From Spirosomataceae bacterium TFI 002 (GTDB lineage Bacteria > Bacteroidota > Bacteroidia > Cytophagales > Spirosomataceae), in assembly GCA_900230115.1 (NCBI GenBank), contig LT907983.1:4820774-4884773 (forward strand): DNA of 64,000 nt, read 5' to 3'. Under the pieces are notes generated by a model. It was given only the letters and a program-made list of their open reading frames with translations. It ran no database searches and was not told where the DNA came from. Positions within the stretch are counted from its first letter, which is position 1, and the number at the start of each line of letters is the position of its first letter. Shown here piece after piece: positions 18,775 through 27,747 of the stretch. Made by a program: the position numbers and the translations under genes.

Positions 18775-20135
18775 TTTTTTGCACTCTCATTATTGGTTTC
18801 ATCACCTTCTGGCTTATTCTTCAAGCTAGGAGGAAAAGCATTCAGTTGACGCCAAATCTCATACCACACAGGAACATTGTCCAGCATAACCCACCCATAT
18901 ACACCCGAACCGATCCTTAATTGCTCAGGCCATGGTTCGTCGTCTTCTTTTGGCGTCACAAGTAGCCTGTATTCTCCATTCTTGCTATCTACTAGGTCAA
19001 TGACTGAAACTGTTCCACCAAATGTACCCACGGAAACATTAGGCCAACCAGAAAACTGAATTGCAGGCCATCCTTCAAATTGTATCCTTACTTCTCTGTT
19101 TTTTTGAATCAAAGGAACATCCATGGCACTGATATAGAGTTCCACCGCAAGGTTTGGTCGATCTGGTTGTAAAGTACAAATAGCTTCGCCTTGCTTGATT
19201 GTTTCGCCTATTCCAGCCTTTAAAGCTTTGACAACTACACCAGTTTGAGGAGCTCTAACCACATAATAGCCTTGGCGTGTGTCTACACTTGCTCTTTTGT
19301 TTACAAGTTTAGAAAGCTCAGATTGCCCATCGGCGATAGCGGCCAATGCCGAACTATAATCTGATCTAGCTTTAGCAATTTTCTCATTATATTCCGCCGA
19401 TACTGCGTTTAAAGAAATAATGGCACTTAGAAGGCCCTGTTTTGAGATTTCTAGTTTGTTTTGAGTTGAAACTACTTTTGCAGAAACTTCTTGTTGTTTC
19501 ATTTCTCGGCTTTCCAAACTAATTAACGACAAGATCCCTTGATCATATTGCTGTTTTCCTCTTAGGTATCTTTCATTTGCAATATTGTATTGAATACGCT
19601 CATTCACCAGGTCAGTACTATCCGAAATTACCTTTGCTCTACTTTGTGCTATATAGTTTTCTGCTTTCCTCAAACTGAATTTTCTATTTTCTTCTAGAGC
19701 GTTCATTTGGTTCTGAAGAGCTTGTACTTTTTGCCTGTAGCTATCTATTGCTTGATCTTTTGCCGAAATTTGCTCGTCAATTCGGAGCATTATATTAGGG
19801 TCAAAATACTCATCCTTAATTTCACTTATTAGAAGTAGGGTATCTCCTTTGTTAACCTTTTGACCTTCTTTAATTCTCCACTCCTTGATACTGCCGTCAA
19901 TAAAGTTTTGAACTGTTTGTGGCCTGTCGGAAGGCGACAATGCGGTTAAGCCTCCTTTGCCTGTTACATTTTGTTGCCAAGGCAAAAAGAGAACAAGGAT
20001 AAATACCATAAGTATACCTAGGAGCCATCGCATTAATCTTAGAATAGTGCGAGGTGTTCCTAATGTGGAAAGGATATAAATTTCGTAGTCCTTTTCCAGG
20101 GCGTCGTTAATTCGTTGTTTAGATATATTCAGCAT
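18771..20135 (-). CDS. HlyD-family membrane fusion (adaptor) protein
   Basis: A 454-residue periplasmic adaptor. It has a cytoplasmic N-terminus of about 35 residues, one membrane helix (about 36-52, LLGILMVFILVLFLP), a biotinyl/lipoyl half-motif (VQNFIDGSIKEWRIKEGQKV), a long coiled-coil hairpin (about 115-280), a second lipoyl half (YYVVRAPQTGVVVKAL) and a C-terminal beta-barrel. This is the layout of adaptors for type I secretion ABC proteins. It sits between the ABC and TolC genes, 8 bases after the former. Confidence 0.9.
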   Translation of the reverse strand: MLNISKQRINDALEKDYEIYILSTLGTPRTILRLMRWLLGILMVFILVLFLPWQQNVTGKGGLTALSPSDRPQTVQNFIDGSIKEWRIKEGQKVNKGDTLLLISEIKDEYFDPNIMLRIDEQISAKDQAIDSYRQKVQALQNQMNALEENRKFSLRKAENYIAQSRAKVISDSTDLVNERIQYNIANERYLRGKQQYDQGILSLISLESREMKQQEVSAKVVSTQNKLEISKQGLLSAIISLNAVSAEYNEKIAKARSDYSSALAAIADGQSELSKLVNKRASVDTRQGYYVVRAPQTGVVVKALKAGIGETIKQGEAICTLQPDRPNLAVELYISAMDVPLIQKNREVRIQFEGWPAIQFSGWPNVSVGTFGGTVSVIDLVDSKNGEYRLLVTPKEDDEPWPEQLRIGSGVYGWVMLDNVPVWYEIWRQLNAFPPSLKNKPEGDETNNESAKK

Positions 20136-20143
20136 TTGAAATC

Positions 20144-22288
20144 TTAATCAATACAGCGTTTAAGTCCTTCCTCATTAATGAGCGATTCGTATGTTCCATC
20201 AAGTGAAACTCTTCCTTCATCCAATACAACCAATCGGTCACAGGCTTTCATGACTTGTGGGTCATTGGAAACGGTAATAAATGTCCATGGTTGAGATTTG
20301 TCTATGAGGAATTTTAAAATGCTCCTAAGGTCTTGCTTGTCAATGTGTTCATAGCAATTACTCAGCATGAGCAGTTTAGGTTTATTTACAATACAGCGGG
20401 CTAAAGTTACTTTGGTAGAAAAACTTTGTGAAAAACGTCTCCCACCTGAAATCATTTGAGTACTTAGACCTTCTTTTAGTCTTCCAATTGCCTCTTCCAT
20501 GTTCAGGTTTTTCATCACCCAATAAACATCTTTGATTTGAACTTTTCGACGGCTCATAGTAATGTTTTCCAGCAATGTTCCATCAAATATTCCATCGGCA
20601 GAAACATTTCTTTCAATAACCTCATGAAGATGCCCTTGCTCAATATCCCTTAATGAAACTCCATTAAAGTTGATGTTGCCATTATAGCTCGTGAGAATTC
20701 CTGCAAGTACATTTAGTAATGTTTCTTTACCCGACCCATTGGAACCGGTTATACATACACTTTCTCCGCTTTTGATGTGAAGGTCGCAATCTTTTAATGT
20801 TGGCGAATAATTATCTTCAAATACATAGGTGAGTTTTTGAACTTTAACTTCAATCGCTTTGTCGCTGAAATTGAAATGTTTTACTTTCCCATTCGTGCTC
20901 TCTAATGGTAAATCGGATACTTGTCCTAATTTATCCAATGCTGTTAGAAGATCAAAAACTGAATCGAGAGATAATAAGATTTTTTCTACAGAACCAACCA
21001 CCAAGACCACAACAATTTCACTGGCAACAAATTGACCTATTGTTATTTGTCTGTTTATTACTAAGTAAGTACCTACAATAAGTAAACCACCAGTTACCAG
21101 TGCTTTAAAGAATACGGCATTGTAAAAAAGAACCAATAAGTAATCGAAATACTTTTTACGGTACTTAAGGTAACCATTTAGTAGCATCTCCATTCTTTGC
21201 AATGGAAGGGTTGTATTTCCTGCCACTTTAAAGGTGTAAGACGTTCGGGCCAAATCTTGAAGCCATTGTGCAATTTTGTATTTGTACTTCGATTTTACAA
21301 TGTTGGAATCGAGGGTTCTTGAGCCGTAAATTCGAGTTACTCCCAATACCAGAATAATGGTGAGTAATCCAAAAATAATAAATAATGGGTGATAAGCAGT
21401 TAATAATAAAAGACCAAAAATTATTTGAATCAAAGCTGCTGTAATATCGATCAAAAGCTTTGGAAGTGTTTTTTGGACAGTGGTAATGTCGAAAAAACGA
21501 TTCATCAATTCGGGAGGATAATACTTTAAAAGTGCCTCAGCTTTAATTCGTGGAATTCTAAAGGCGTAGTCAAATGCAGCTTTGGAAAAAAGACGTTCAA
21601 CTAAATATTCTACTAAGGACAATTGCATGACCTGCATCACCCCTGATACAATTAATGCGAAAAACACTAAACCAATGAGAATATAAATAGAGCTAAAGAC
21701 TAGACCTCCTTGCACGAGGCCAATGATCGCTTGAATTCCTAAAGGTAAAACTAGGCTAATGGCTCCTATAAGTAATGCGTAAATGTAGATTGCGATGATA
21801 TCCTTTCGCTCAACTTTGAGCATTCGAACCAGCCTTTGAAAAGGTCTAAGCACCTCGTTTTGTTCCTCTTCTCGAGACTCTTCGGATACACTTTGAACAG
21901 GGAAAGCTGTCAGAATTTTAACCGTATCACCAAATAATAATGGCTCAGGGTTTTTCTCTTTAACCAATCCATTGACTTGAACCAAATAAGTGAAGTCTTG
22001 CTGGGGTTTAAACGTACGACCATCTATTACAGGAACAATATCACTTTCAACTTGCGTAAAGTAGATAATTGGGAAATCATTGTTCTTGATACTATACTCA
22101 AGATGTTCTTTGGTTACGTTTTTCTCAATGATGAGCAAGCCCATCTTTTCTGCTTCTGATTGGAGGGTTTGAATGAAGTCTCCAATGTCATACGATATTT
22201 CCTCCAAGTTGTGTATGCTTGGAGCATATGTCATGTCAAATGTAGTGGCTAATTGGCTTAAAACAGTTTTTATCTGTTGTTGCTGCAT
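20144..22288 (-). CDS. Type I ABC exporter protein with a degenerate nucleotide-binding domain
   Basis: A 714-residue ABC exporter: N-terminal cytoplasmic region of about 150 residues (possibly a C39-like pseudo-peptidase, not proven), six membrane helices (about 160-440) and a C-terminal nucleotide-binding domain. That domain is altered at most catalytic positions: Walker A reads GSNGSGKET (515-523, Glu522 where Ser/Thr should bind magnesium), the Q-loop position is Ala564, Walker B ends LLMLSN (Ser643, Asn644 in place of Asp-Glu), and the H-loop has Asn675 in TVSND. SGGR of the signature is kept. The frame is intact throughout, so this is not a decayed gene. It leads the HlyD/TolC operon. 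ATP hydrolysis looks unlikely; it may act with another ABC subunit or have a non-canonical role. Confidence 0.85.
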   Translation of the reverse strand: MQQQQIKTVLSQLATTFDMTYAPSIHNLEEISYDIGDFIQTLQSEAEKMGLLIIEKNVTKEHLEYSIKNNDFPIIYFTQVESDIVPVIDGRTFKPQQDFTYLVQVNGLVKEKNPEPLLFGDTVKILTAFPVQSVSEESREEEQNEVLRPFQRLVRMLKVERKDIIAIYIYALLIGAISLVLPLGIQAIIGLVQGGLVFSSIYILIGLVFFALIVSGVMQVMQLSLVEYLVERLFSKAAFDYAFRIPRIKAEALLKYYPPELMNRFFDITTVQKTLPKLLIDITAALIQIIFGLLLLTAYHPLFIIFGLLTIILVLGVTRIYGSRTLDSNIVKSKYKYKIAQWLQDLARTSYTFKVAGNTTLPLQRMEMLLNGYLKYRKKYFDYLLVLFYNAVFFKALVTGGLLIVGTYLVINRQITIGQFVASEIVVVLVVGSVEKILLSLDSVFDLLTALDKLGQVSDLPLESTNGKVKHFNFSDKAIEVKVQKLTYVFEDNYSPTLKDCDLHIKSGESVCITGSNGSGKETLLNVLAGILTSYNGNINFNGVSLRDIEQGHLHEVIERNVSADGIFDGTLLENITMSRRKVQIKDVYWVMKNLNMEEAIGRLKEGLSTQMISGGRRFSQSFSTKVTLARCIVNKPKLLMLSNCYEHIDKQDLRSILKFLIDKSQPWTFITVSNDPQVMKACDRLVVLDEGRVSLDGTYESLINEEGLKRCID

Positions 22289-22496
22289 CTAAAAAATCTT
22301 ATGATTGTCGGGTATATAAACTAGAAAATGGTTTCAATGTTTCTTTTTAATATTGGAATCACATTAGAATACATGAAATGTAAATATATAGTCTTTGAAT
22401 TCTTTTTTGAAACGATAATAGTTTTTTATCAGTTGCTAGAACTTAATAAGTATTACATTTATAACAATGCTGATGTTTTAACATAAAAATGCAAAA

Positions 22497-22883
22497 CTAC
22501 ATATCCCAAGTACCTTCCGGCGAAAAAATCAAATCTGTTTCAATGTCAAGGTCATATAAGTATTGATATGTACGAGTTTCTTTATGGCAAAATGGCTCCA
22601 TTAATCGAAGCATATTTTCAAAACTTTCGTAAGTCATATCGCAAAAGAAATTAGTGCCGTCATTGGTTCTAAGTCCTTCGTCTTCAGGGAATATACGGAA
22701 TTTAAGATTGATTCCATTTCTATCTATAAATAGAACTTCGGATAAATCTAAAACCGCCCTGTTTTCAATAATGGTTGTTTTAAAAACATCATAAAATGCG
22801 GCAGCTTGAGACTGGTTAAAATTATAAATTCTAACGAGGTGTTCTCCGTAACTGTTAATATTTGAAAGGTAATCGAGTGTCAT
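22497..22883 (-). CDS. Unrecognised 128-residue cytoplasmic protein
   Basis: No family recognised. There is no signal peptide or membrane segment. The protein is acidic, with the phrases NRAVLDLSEVLFIDRNGINL and FPEDEGLRTNDGTNFFCDM, then a Tyr/Asp-rich C-terminus ending GTWDM. It has its own TAnnTTTG box 19 bases upstream and is separated from the ABC exporter operon by about 210 bases, so it is probably monocistronic. The intact reading frame and promoter support a real gene. Confidence 0.65.
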   Translation of the reverse strand: MTLDYLSNINSYGEHLVRIYNFNQSQAAAFYDVFKTTIIENRAVLDLSEVLFIDRNGINLKFRIFPEDEGLRTNDGTNFFCDMTYESFENMLRLMEPFCHKETRTYQYLYDLDIETDLIFSPEGTWDM

Positions 22884-22901
22884 GTGTCTTTTAATTCAGA
22901 A

Positions 22902-22909
22902 CAAATGTA
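22902..22909 (-). promoter_or_regulatory. -7 promoter box for the 128-residue orphan gene
   Basis: TACATTTG on the minus strand, an exact TAnnTTTG match 19 bases ahead of the ATG at 22883. Confidence 0.45.
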
Positions 22910-23033
22910 ATAATACTACTCCTTAAAGGGAGTTAATTAATTTTCAATTTTATAACTAGACACATAAATTGTTTCAAGAATCATAGTTTAAACTAAACTT
23001 TAAAACAAAAATTTATCCATATCTACCTTTGAG

Positions 23034-23041
23034 GTCGGATA
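23034..23041 (+). promoter_or_regulatory. Candidate -7 promoter box for the GH65 gene
   Basis: TACCTTTG, an exact TAnnTTTG match, 98 bases ahead of the GH65 ATG. A second, poorer candidate (TAATTTTTG at 23092-23100), set inside a GGGC...GCCC inverted repeat, lies 39 bases before the start. Confidence 0.4.
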
Positions 23042-23138
23042 TTTGTCGGAAATATAGTTTTAAGACGAAATACTAAAAAGAATAAAAGGGCTAATTTTTG
23101 CCCCAATTGAGAACGTGAGTTTTCAGTAAGATATAAAT

Positions 23139-25385
23139 ATGAAAAATTACATTAAACACGACGAGTGGCAAATCATAGAAGATGGTTTCCACCCTGAACA
23201 TAACGAAATAACAGAAAGTTTGATGAGCCTCGGAAACGGGCGAATGGGACAGAGAGGAAATTTTGAAGAAACATATACTGGCAAGTCTTTACAAGGAAAC
23301 TACATTGCAGGAGTTTGGTACCCAGATAAAACAAGGGTAGGTTGGTGGAAGAATGGTTATCCTAACTACTTTGCTAAAGTGATCAACTCAATCAACTGGG
23401 TAGGTTTTGAAATAAAGATAGATGGTGAAGAAATTGACCTTGCAACAACTAAAATTCTTTCTTTCAAGCGAAGCTTGAACATGAAAGAGGGAACACTTAA
23501 GCGTGAAATGACTCTTGAGTTGGCTGGAGAAAAGCAGGTTGAAATAGAGACCATTCGTTTTTGTAGTATGGCACACGACGAAGCTGGTGCTATTTCTTAT
23601 GCGATTAAACCACTTAATTTCGATGGAACATGTCACGTAATTACTTTTTTGGATGGAAACGTAAGTAATAGAGACTCAAACCACGGAGAGACGTTTTGGG
23701 AAGAAATCCATAAAGAAACTGCTCACTTAGAGGCATATTTAACTTTAAAAACAAAACAATCGCCTTGGGATACTGTACCAACATTTGAAGTTATTTCGGC
23801 GATGAAGGTGAAGGTATATCAAAAAGGTAAAAAGATTGATGTAAAGACACTTCCACTCAAAGGTGATAAATACGTCGCAAGTGAGTTTAAGGTTGGATTA
23901 ATTGAAGGAGAAAAGACGGTAATACAAAAGTATGTTGCCAATCTATCTTCTGAGAATCATGCTGTGGTAGACCTTCTTCCAAATTCAAAAAAATACTTAC
24001 AATCTATTTACGATCTAGGTTTTGAAGATTTATTAACTGCTCACATCGCCAAATGGGAAAGTAAGTGGGAATATAATGACATCAAGATAAATGGGGATGT
24101 TGCAGCTCAGCAGGGTATTAGGTTTAATATATTTCACCTAAATCAAACTTATACAGGTGAAGATGCCCGATTAAATATTGGACCAAAAGGCTTCACGGGA
24201 GAGAAATACGGTGGTGTAACTTATTGGGACACAGAGGCTTATTGTTTGCCTTTCTATTTAGCTACTGCAGAACCATCAGTTGCAAAAAACTTACTTGTTT
24301 ACCGTCATAATCATTTACAAAAAGCGATTGAGAATGCCTCTCTTTTAGGTTTTGACAAAGGTGCGGCCTTATACCCCATGGTTACCATGAATGGGGAGGA
24401 GTGCCATAATGAATGGGAGATTACATTTGAAGAAATTCATAGAAACGGTGCGATTGCTCATGCTATTTATGATTATATCCAATACACTGGGGATGAGAGT
24501 TACTTAGCTCAATTTGGACTAGATGTGTTGATTGGAATTAGTCGCTTTTGGGCTCAAAGAGTAAATTGGTCTAATGCGAAAGAAAAGTATGTAATGTTGG
24601 GCGTAACAGGTCCAAATGAATACGAAAACAATGTAAATAACAATTGGTATACCAATTATATCGCAGTTTGGACGCTCAAATATACTTTAGAAGCAATTCA
24701 AAAAGTTAGCCAAACTGAGGAGAATAGATATAATGAAATTGCGTCAAACTTAAACTTTGACCGAGAGGGAGAATCAGGAAAGTGGCAGCATATTATTGAT
24801 AATATGTACTTAGGATATGATGAGGAGCGAAAAGTGTTTTTACAACAAGATGGTTTCTTAGACAAAGAACTTCTTGCCACAGCAGAAATCACCGAACATA
24901 GGCCTATCAATCAGAAATGGTCGTGGGATCGTATTTTGAGATCATGTTTCATCAAGCAGGCGGATGTACTTCAAGGTATGTACTTTTTCGAAAACGACTT
25001 TAGCATAGAGGAATTGGAGCGAAACTTTGATTTCTACGAGCCTATGACTGTTCATGAAAGCTCTCTTTCACCATGTATTCATACAATTCTAGCTTGTAAA
25101 CTCGGTAGGTTAGAAAAAGCTTACGAAATGTACGTACGTACCGCAAGATTAGATATAGATGACTACAATAATGATACAGAAGATGGACTTCACATTACGT
25201 CTATGGCGGGCACTTGGTTGTCAGTCGTTAAAGGGTTCGGAGGAATGAAAGTTACTGACGATGGTTTAACCTTTAATCCTCAACTTCCTTCACAGTGGGA
25301 ATCATTCTCTTTTAGAGTAGGTCATAAGGGCAAATTATACGAAGTTGTAGTTGATAAAAGTGGTCATAAAGTGAGTGAAATTTAA
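23139..25385 (+). CDS. GH65 glycoside phosphorylase/hydrolase (maltose, trehalose or kojibiose type)
   Basis: A 748-residue GH65 enzyme with no signal peptide, so cytoplasmic. It has the N-terminal beta-sandwich (LMSLGNGRMGQRGNFEE near residue 30), the catalytic (alpha/alpha)6 barrel with YWDTEAYCLPFYL and the general-acid motif ECHNEWEITFEE (residues 421-432), and a C-terminal beta domain. Family members phosphorolyse or hydrolyse alpha-glucosidic disaccharides; maltose phosphorylase is a reasonable guess because of the ECHNEWEITFEE motif. The beta-phosphoglucomutase that often accompanies such phosphorylases is not adjacent. The next gene overlaps or abuts its end. Confidence 0.88.
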   Translation: MKNYIKHDEWQIIEDGFHPEHNEITESLMSLGNGRMGQRGNFEETYTGKSLQGNYIAGVWYPDKTRVGWWKNGYPNYFAKVINSINWVGFEIKIDGEEIDLATTKILSFKRSLNMKEGTLKREMTLELAGEKQVEIETIRFCSMAHDEAGAISYAIKPLNFDGTCHVITFLDGNVSNRDSNHGETFWEEIHKETAHLEAYLTLKTKQSPWDTVPTFEVISAMKVKVYQKGKKIDVKTLPLKGDKYVASEFKVGLIEGEKTVIQKYVANLSSENHAVVDLLPNSKKYLQSIYDLGFEDLLTAHIAKWESKWEYNDIKINGDVAAQQGIRFNIFHLNQTYTGEDARLNIGPKGFTGEKYGGVTYWDTEAYCLPFYLATAEPSVAKNLLVYRHNHLQKAIENASLLGFDKGAALYPMVTMNGEECHNEWEITFEEIHRNGAIAHAIYDYIQYTGDESYLAQFGLDVLIGISRFWAQRVNWSNAKEKYVMLGVTGPNEYENNVNNNWYTNYIAVWTLKYTLEAIQKVSQTEENRYNEIASNLNFDREGESGKWQHIIDNMYLGYDEERKVFLQQDGFLDKELLATAEITEHRPINQKWSWDRILRSCFIKQADVLQGMYFFENDFSIEELERNFDFYEPMTVHESSLSPCIHTILACKLGRLEKAYEMYVRTARLDIDDYNNDTEDGLHITSMAGTWLSVVKGFGGMKVTDDGLTFNPQLPSQWESFSFRVGHKGKLYEVVVDKSGHKVSEI

Positions 25386-25389
25386 TGGT

Positions 25390-25977
25390 ATGAAAAAGCT
25401 TGTATTACTTTTTATTCTATTTTGCTCGTTTGGGATTCAGTTGTTTGCACAAAGTGATAGTGCAAAGATTGCCAATATTTATTCTGAGATTTTACTTGGG
25501 ATAGAGAATGGAGATTTCTCTAAGTCGTTCGATTATTCTTATCCAAAGATTTTTGAACTTGTTCCGAGAAAAGTAATGGAAGAAGCTGTCACCCAAATGC
25601 TTAATCAGGAAGGGATGGAGATAGGTTTCTTAGAAAATGAGATCAAAAGTATCCGCCCTATCGGCGAAATCGATGGGACCAATTATCAGAAAGTGGTTTA
25701 TCGCAGTAAGATGTTCATTAAGGTAGAAAGTGAAAGCGACAGTACTTCTTCCTTTATGGAAACTATGCTGAGGGTAAATCTAAATAAGACTTTTGGTTCG
25801 GAAAATGTTAGCTACGATGAGTTAGATAATAGATTCATTATTGATGCTAATAAAATTGGTTTGGCTGTTTTAGATACAGCATACGACGGATGGAAAGTTT
25901 TGACCATAGAGCCACATATGGCACCCATATTGGAAAAATTTATACCCGAAGAAATCTTAAATCAAGTTTTGGAATAA
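25390..25977 (+). CDS. Secreted protein of unknown function
   Basis: A 195-residue protein from the ATG at 25390, which starts directly at a signal peptide (MKKLVLLFILFCSF...LFAQ); a GTG at 25375 in the same frame is less likely. The mature part contains DSAKIANIYSEILLGIENGDFSKSF-like helices, then a beta-rich region, without a recognised motif. The start lies 5 bases after the GH65 stop, so the two are probably co-transcribed, although a secreted protein and a cytoplasmic enzyme need not share a function. Confidence 0.65.
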   Translation: MKKLVLLFILFCSFGIQLFAQSDSAKIANIYSEILLGIENGDFSKSFDYSYPKIFELVPRKVMEEAVTQMLNQEGMEIGFLENEIKSIRPIGEIDGTNYQKVVYRSKMFIKVESESDSTSSFMETMLRVNLNKTFGSENVSYDELDNRFIIDANKIGLAVLDTAYDGWKVLTIEPHMAPILEKFIPEEILNQVLE

Positions 25978-25978
25978 C

Positions 25979-26524
25979 TTAATTACTCGGAGGAGTAATC
26001 ATGATATGTGCTCTGTGTGTGCCTGGGTCCATGATCCAAGGTCCACCAGGGACAAGTGGCTTAAGCGGCAAACCAGTGCTTTCTGAAGTTGCAAAAGGAA
26101 TGTAAACTACCCAACGCAGATTAGCATCTTCTTTAGTTTTTCCACTTAGTATGTATAGAGTAGAGGCTTTGTCTGGCATAAACAGTGTACCAGCCTTCAC
26201 CTCGTTTTCACGAGTATCAAATATTTCTTTAAAGCCTTTACCTTCGAGTTTTAGTTCTCGGCCTCTTGCCATAAATGCATCTAACTCTTTATGGTAGCAA
26301 GCTACACTAAATCCATCCTTTTTAGGATCATCGGCTAAGCATACATAGTTATTGGTTCCTCTTTTTGCTGTGTAAGTATTTCCAGCTTCATTAAATGCCA
26401 ATACTGTTGCAGCTGCCCTGTCTGACTCATCAAGAGGCAAAAGAGCATCGTTTATTAAGTCGTTCTGACCAAATGTTAGGGTAGTGACCAAAGAAAGTAA
26501 TAGGCTTTTTATGAGAATTTTCAT
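25979..26524 (-). CDS. Secreted protein of unknown function
   Basis: A 181-residue protein with a signal peptide (residues 1-19, ending TFGQ). The mature part has two cysteines (VCLADD and VACYHKELDAFMARGRELK), a possible disulfide pair, and a C-terminal PGGPWIMDPGTHRAHIMITPP segment rich in Pro, Gly and His. No family recognised. It ends one base from the convergent preceding gene. Confidence 0.65.
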   Translation of the reverse strand: MKILIKSLLLSLVTTLTFGQNDLINDALLPLDESDRAAATVLAFNEAGNTYTAKRGTNNYVCLADDPKKDGFSVACYHKELDAFMARGRELKLEGKGFKEIFDTRENEVKAGTLFMPDKASTLYILSGKTKEDANLRWVVYIPFATSESTGLPLKPLVPGGPWIMDPGTHRAHIMITPPSN

Positions 26525-26586
26525 TTTAATAAGATCTATTGATTAATTGAATATACGAAATGTTTATTTCTTTTCTTTTTCTTCTA

Positions 26587-27300
26587 TCAATAAATATCCC
26601 CCTTGATGATGAGTAACCTACGAAATATGACAAAATGAGAAAATAGAACAATTGGTGCCACAAATGCTGCTAACCAAGTAAAAGGGAAAAATAGTAGACC
26701 AATGTTAGGCTGATTATCACCGAACAACCTAAATGGACTAGGAACAGAGAACACAGCATTGAAAATTATAAACATTAATAAGCCGGCAGAAATGATATTC
26801 CAGCCTAAGAGAAGCTTTTTTGTGCCCACCTTACGGATATAACATAGGTAATAAATGATAGGAGCGGAGAGGCCAGCCAGTATGTCGAAATTACGACCTG
26901 AGAAGGTCATAAGCTCGGGAATGGCGTGATTGAGGTACAGCTTGTATAGTATAATTTCTACCGGAATACGTACCAAACTTAACAAAACCAATGACGGAAT
27001 GTGTAAACCATCAACAAAACGTTTTCCTTTTTCGGAGAAAAAAACGAAAATGGTCATGATGATATTGGGTGTAAGTACATAGGCCAATCGTGGAGGGAAA
27101 ATGTGAAGGTCCTGTTGGAAGAAAGTTAAGTAGCTTAAAATGCCTTGTATGGTTATCCATGTTAGCAAAATGAAAAAGCTATTTCTAAACTGTTTTTCAC
27201 TTATTTTTCCTTTTTTTGCCGCCCTCATAAATAGAACGAAAGCGGTAAGTGTGATAAGGATAAACCCTATCTGGGTATATATTGATACGTTTATTGACAT
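26587..27300 (-). CDS. Seven-helix membrane protein coupled to a MarR regulator
   Basis: A 237-residue integral membrane protein with about seven hydrophobic helices and short loops, for example IGFILITLTAFVLFM at the N-terminus and FTWLAAFVAPIVLF near the C-terminus. No transport or enzyme motif is visible, and I do not recognise the family. Its ATG overlaps the TAA of the upstream marR gene (TAATG), a translational coupling arrangement, so it is most likely the target or partner of that regulator. Confidence 0.7.
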   Translation of the reverse strand: MSINVSIYTQIGFILITLTAFVLFMRAAKKGKISEKQFRNSFFILLTWITIQGILSYLTFFQQDLHIFPPRLAYVLTPNIIMTIFVFFSEKGKRFVDGLHIPSLVLLSLVRIPVEIILYKLYLNHAIPELMTFSGRNFDILAGLSAPIIYYLCYIRKVGTKKLLLGWNIISAGLLMFIIFNAVFSVPSPFRLFGDNQPNIGLLFFPFTWLAAFVAPIVLFSHFVIFRRLLIIKGDIY

Positions 27301-27743
27301 TACTGTTGAGCAGCTTTAAGGGTTGAAATTACTTGATCAATCGTAGAAATACTGCTTTTATCTAAAAATGTGTTCATTTCGTCGTGTGCTCTTTGCCAAT
27401 GCGGTACTATTTCTTCAAGAAAAGCTTTGCCCTCAGTACTTAAAAAAAATATAGTGTTTCTTTTATCTATGTTATCTCTTTCTTTTTCAATGTACCCTTT
27501 TGAAGCTAACATTTTAATATCTCGGCTCATGGTAGAAGCATCAAGAATAAGATTTTCAGAAATCTGTTTTTGATTTATTCCTGGCTTCTTTCCAATGATA
27601 AATAGAATCGAAAGTATGCTACCTTTCATACCGTATGGTTCGAGAAACTCTTGATACCTATTATTTACTAATCTTTGCAAGCGTTTCATTTTTCCATTGA
27701 TACATATGCTAGGATCAATGGCATCGAAGTTAGGTGTTTGCAT
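27300..27743 (-). CDS. MarR-family transcriptional regulator
   Basis: A 147-residue winged-helix regulator. The core shows GSILSILFIIGKKPGINQKQIS, then the recognition helix LDASTMSRDIKMLASKGYIEK and wing RDNIDKRNTIFFLSTEGKAFLEE, standard for MarR. The correct start is the ATG at 27743 (MQTPNFDAID): the longer frame opens at a TTG at 27776, but that TTG is part of a perfect palindrome that probably overlaps the promoter. MarR proteins usually repress their own operon and are released by small molecules; this one is coupled to a seven-helix membrane protein. Confidence 0.88.
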   Translation of the reverse strand: MQTPNFDAIDPSICINGKMKRLQRLVNNRYQEFLEPYGMKGSILSILFIIGKKPGINQKQISENLILDASTMSRDIKMLASKGYIEKERDNIDKRNTIFFLSTEGKAFLEEIVPHWQRAHDEMNTFLDKSSISTIDQVISTLKAAQQ

Positions 27744-27747
27744 GGTG

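Noticed and set aside
20144-22288. Calling the ABC exporter gene a pseudogene
   Set aside because: The frame is uninterrupted over 714 codons, the flanking operon is tight, and the changes are point replacements at catalytic positions rather than decay.
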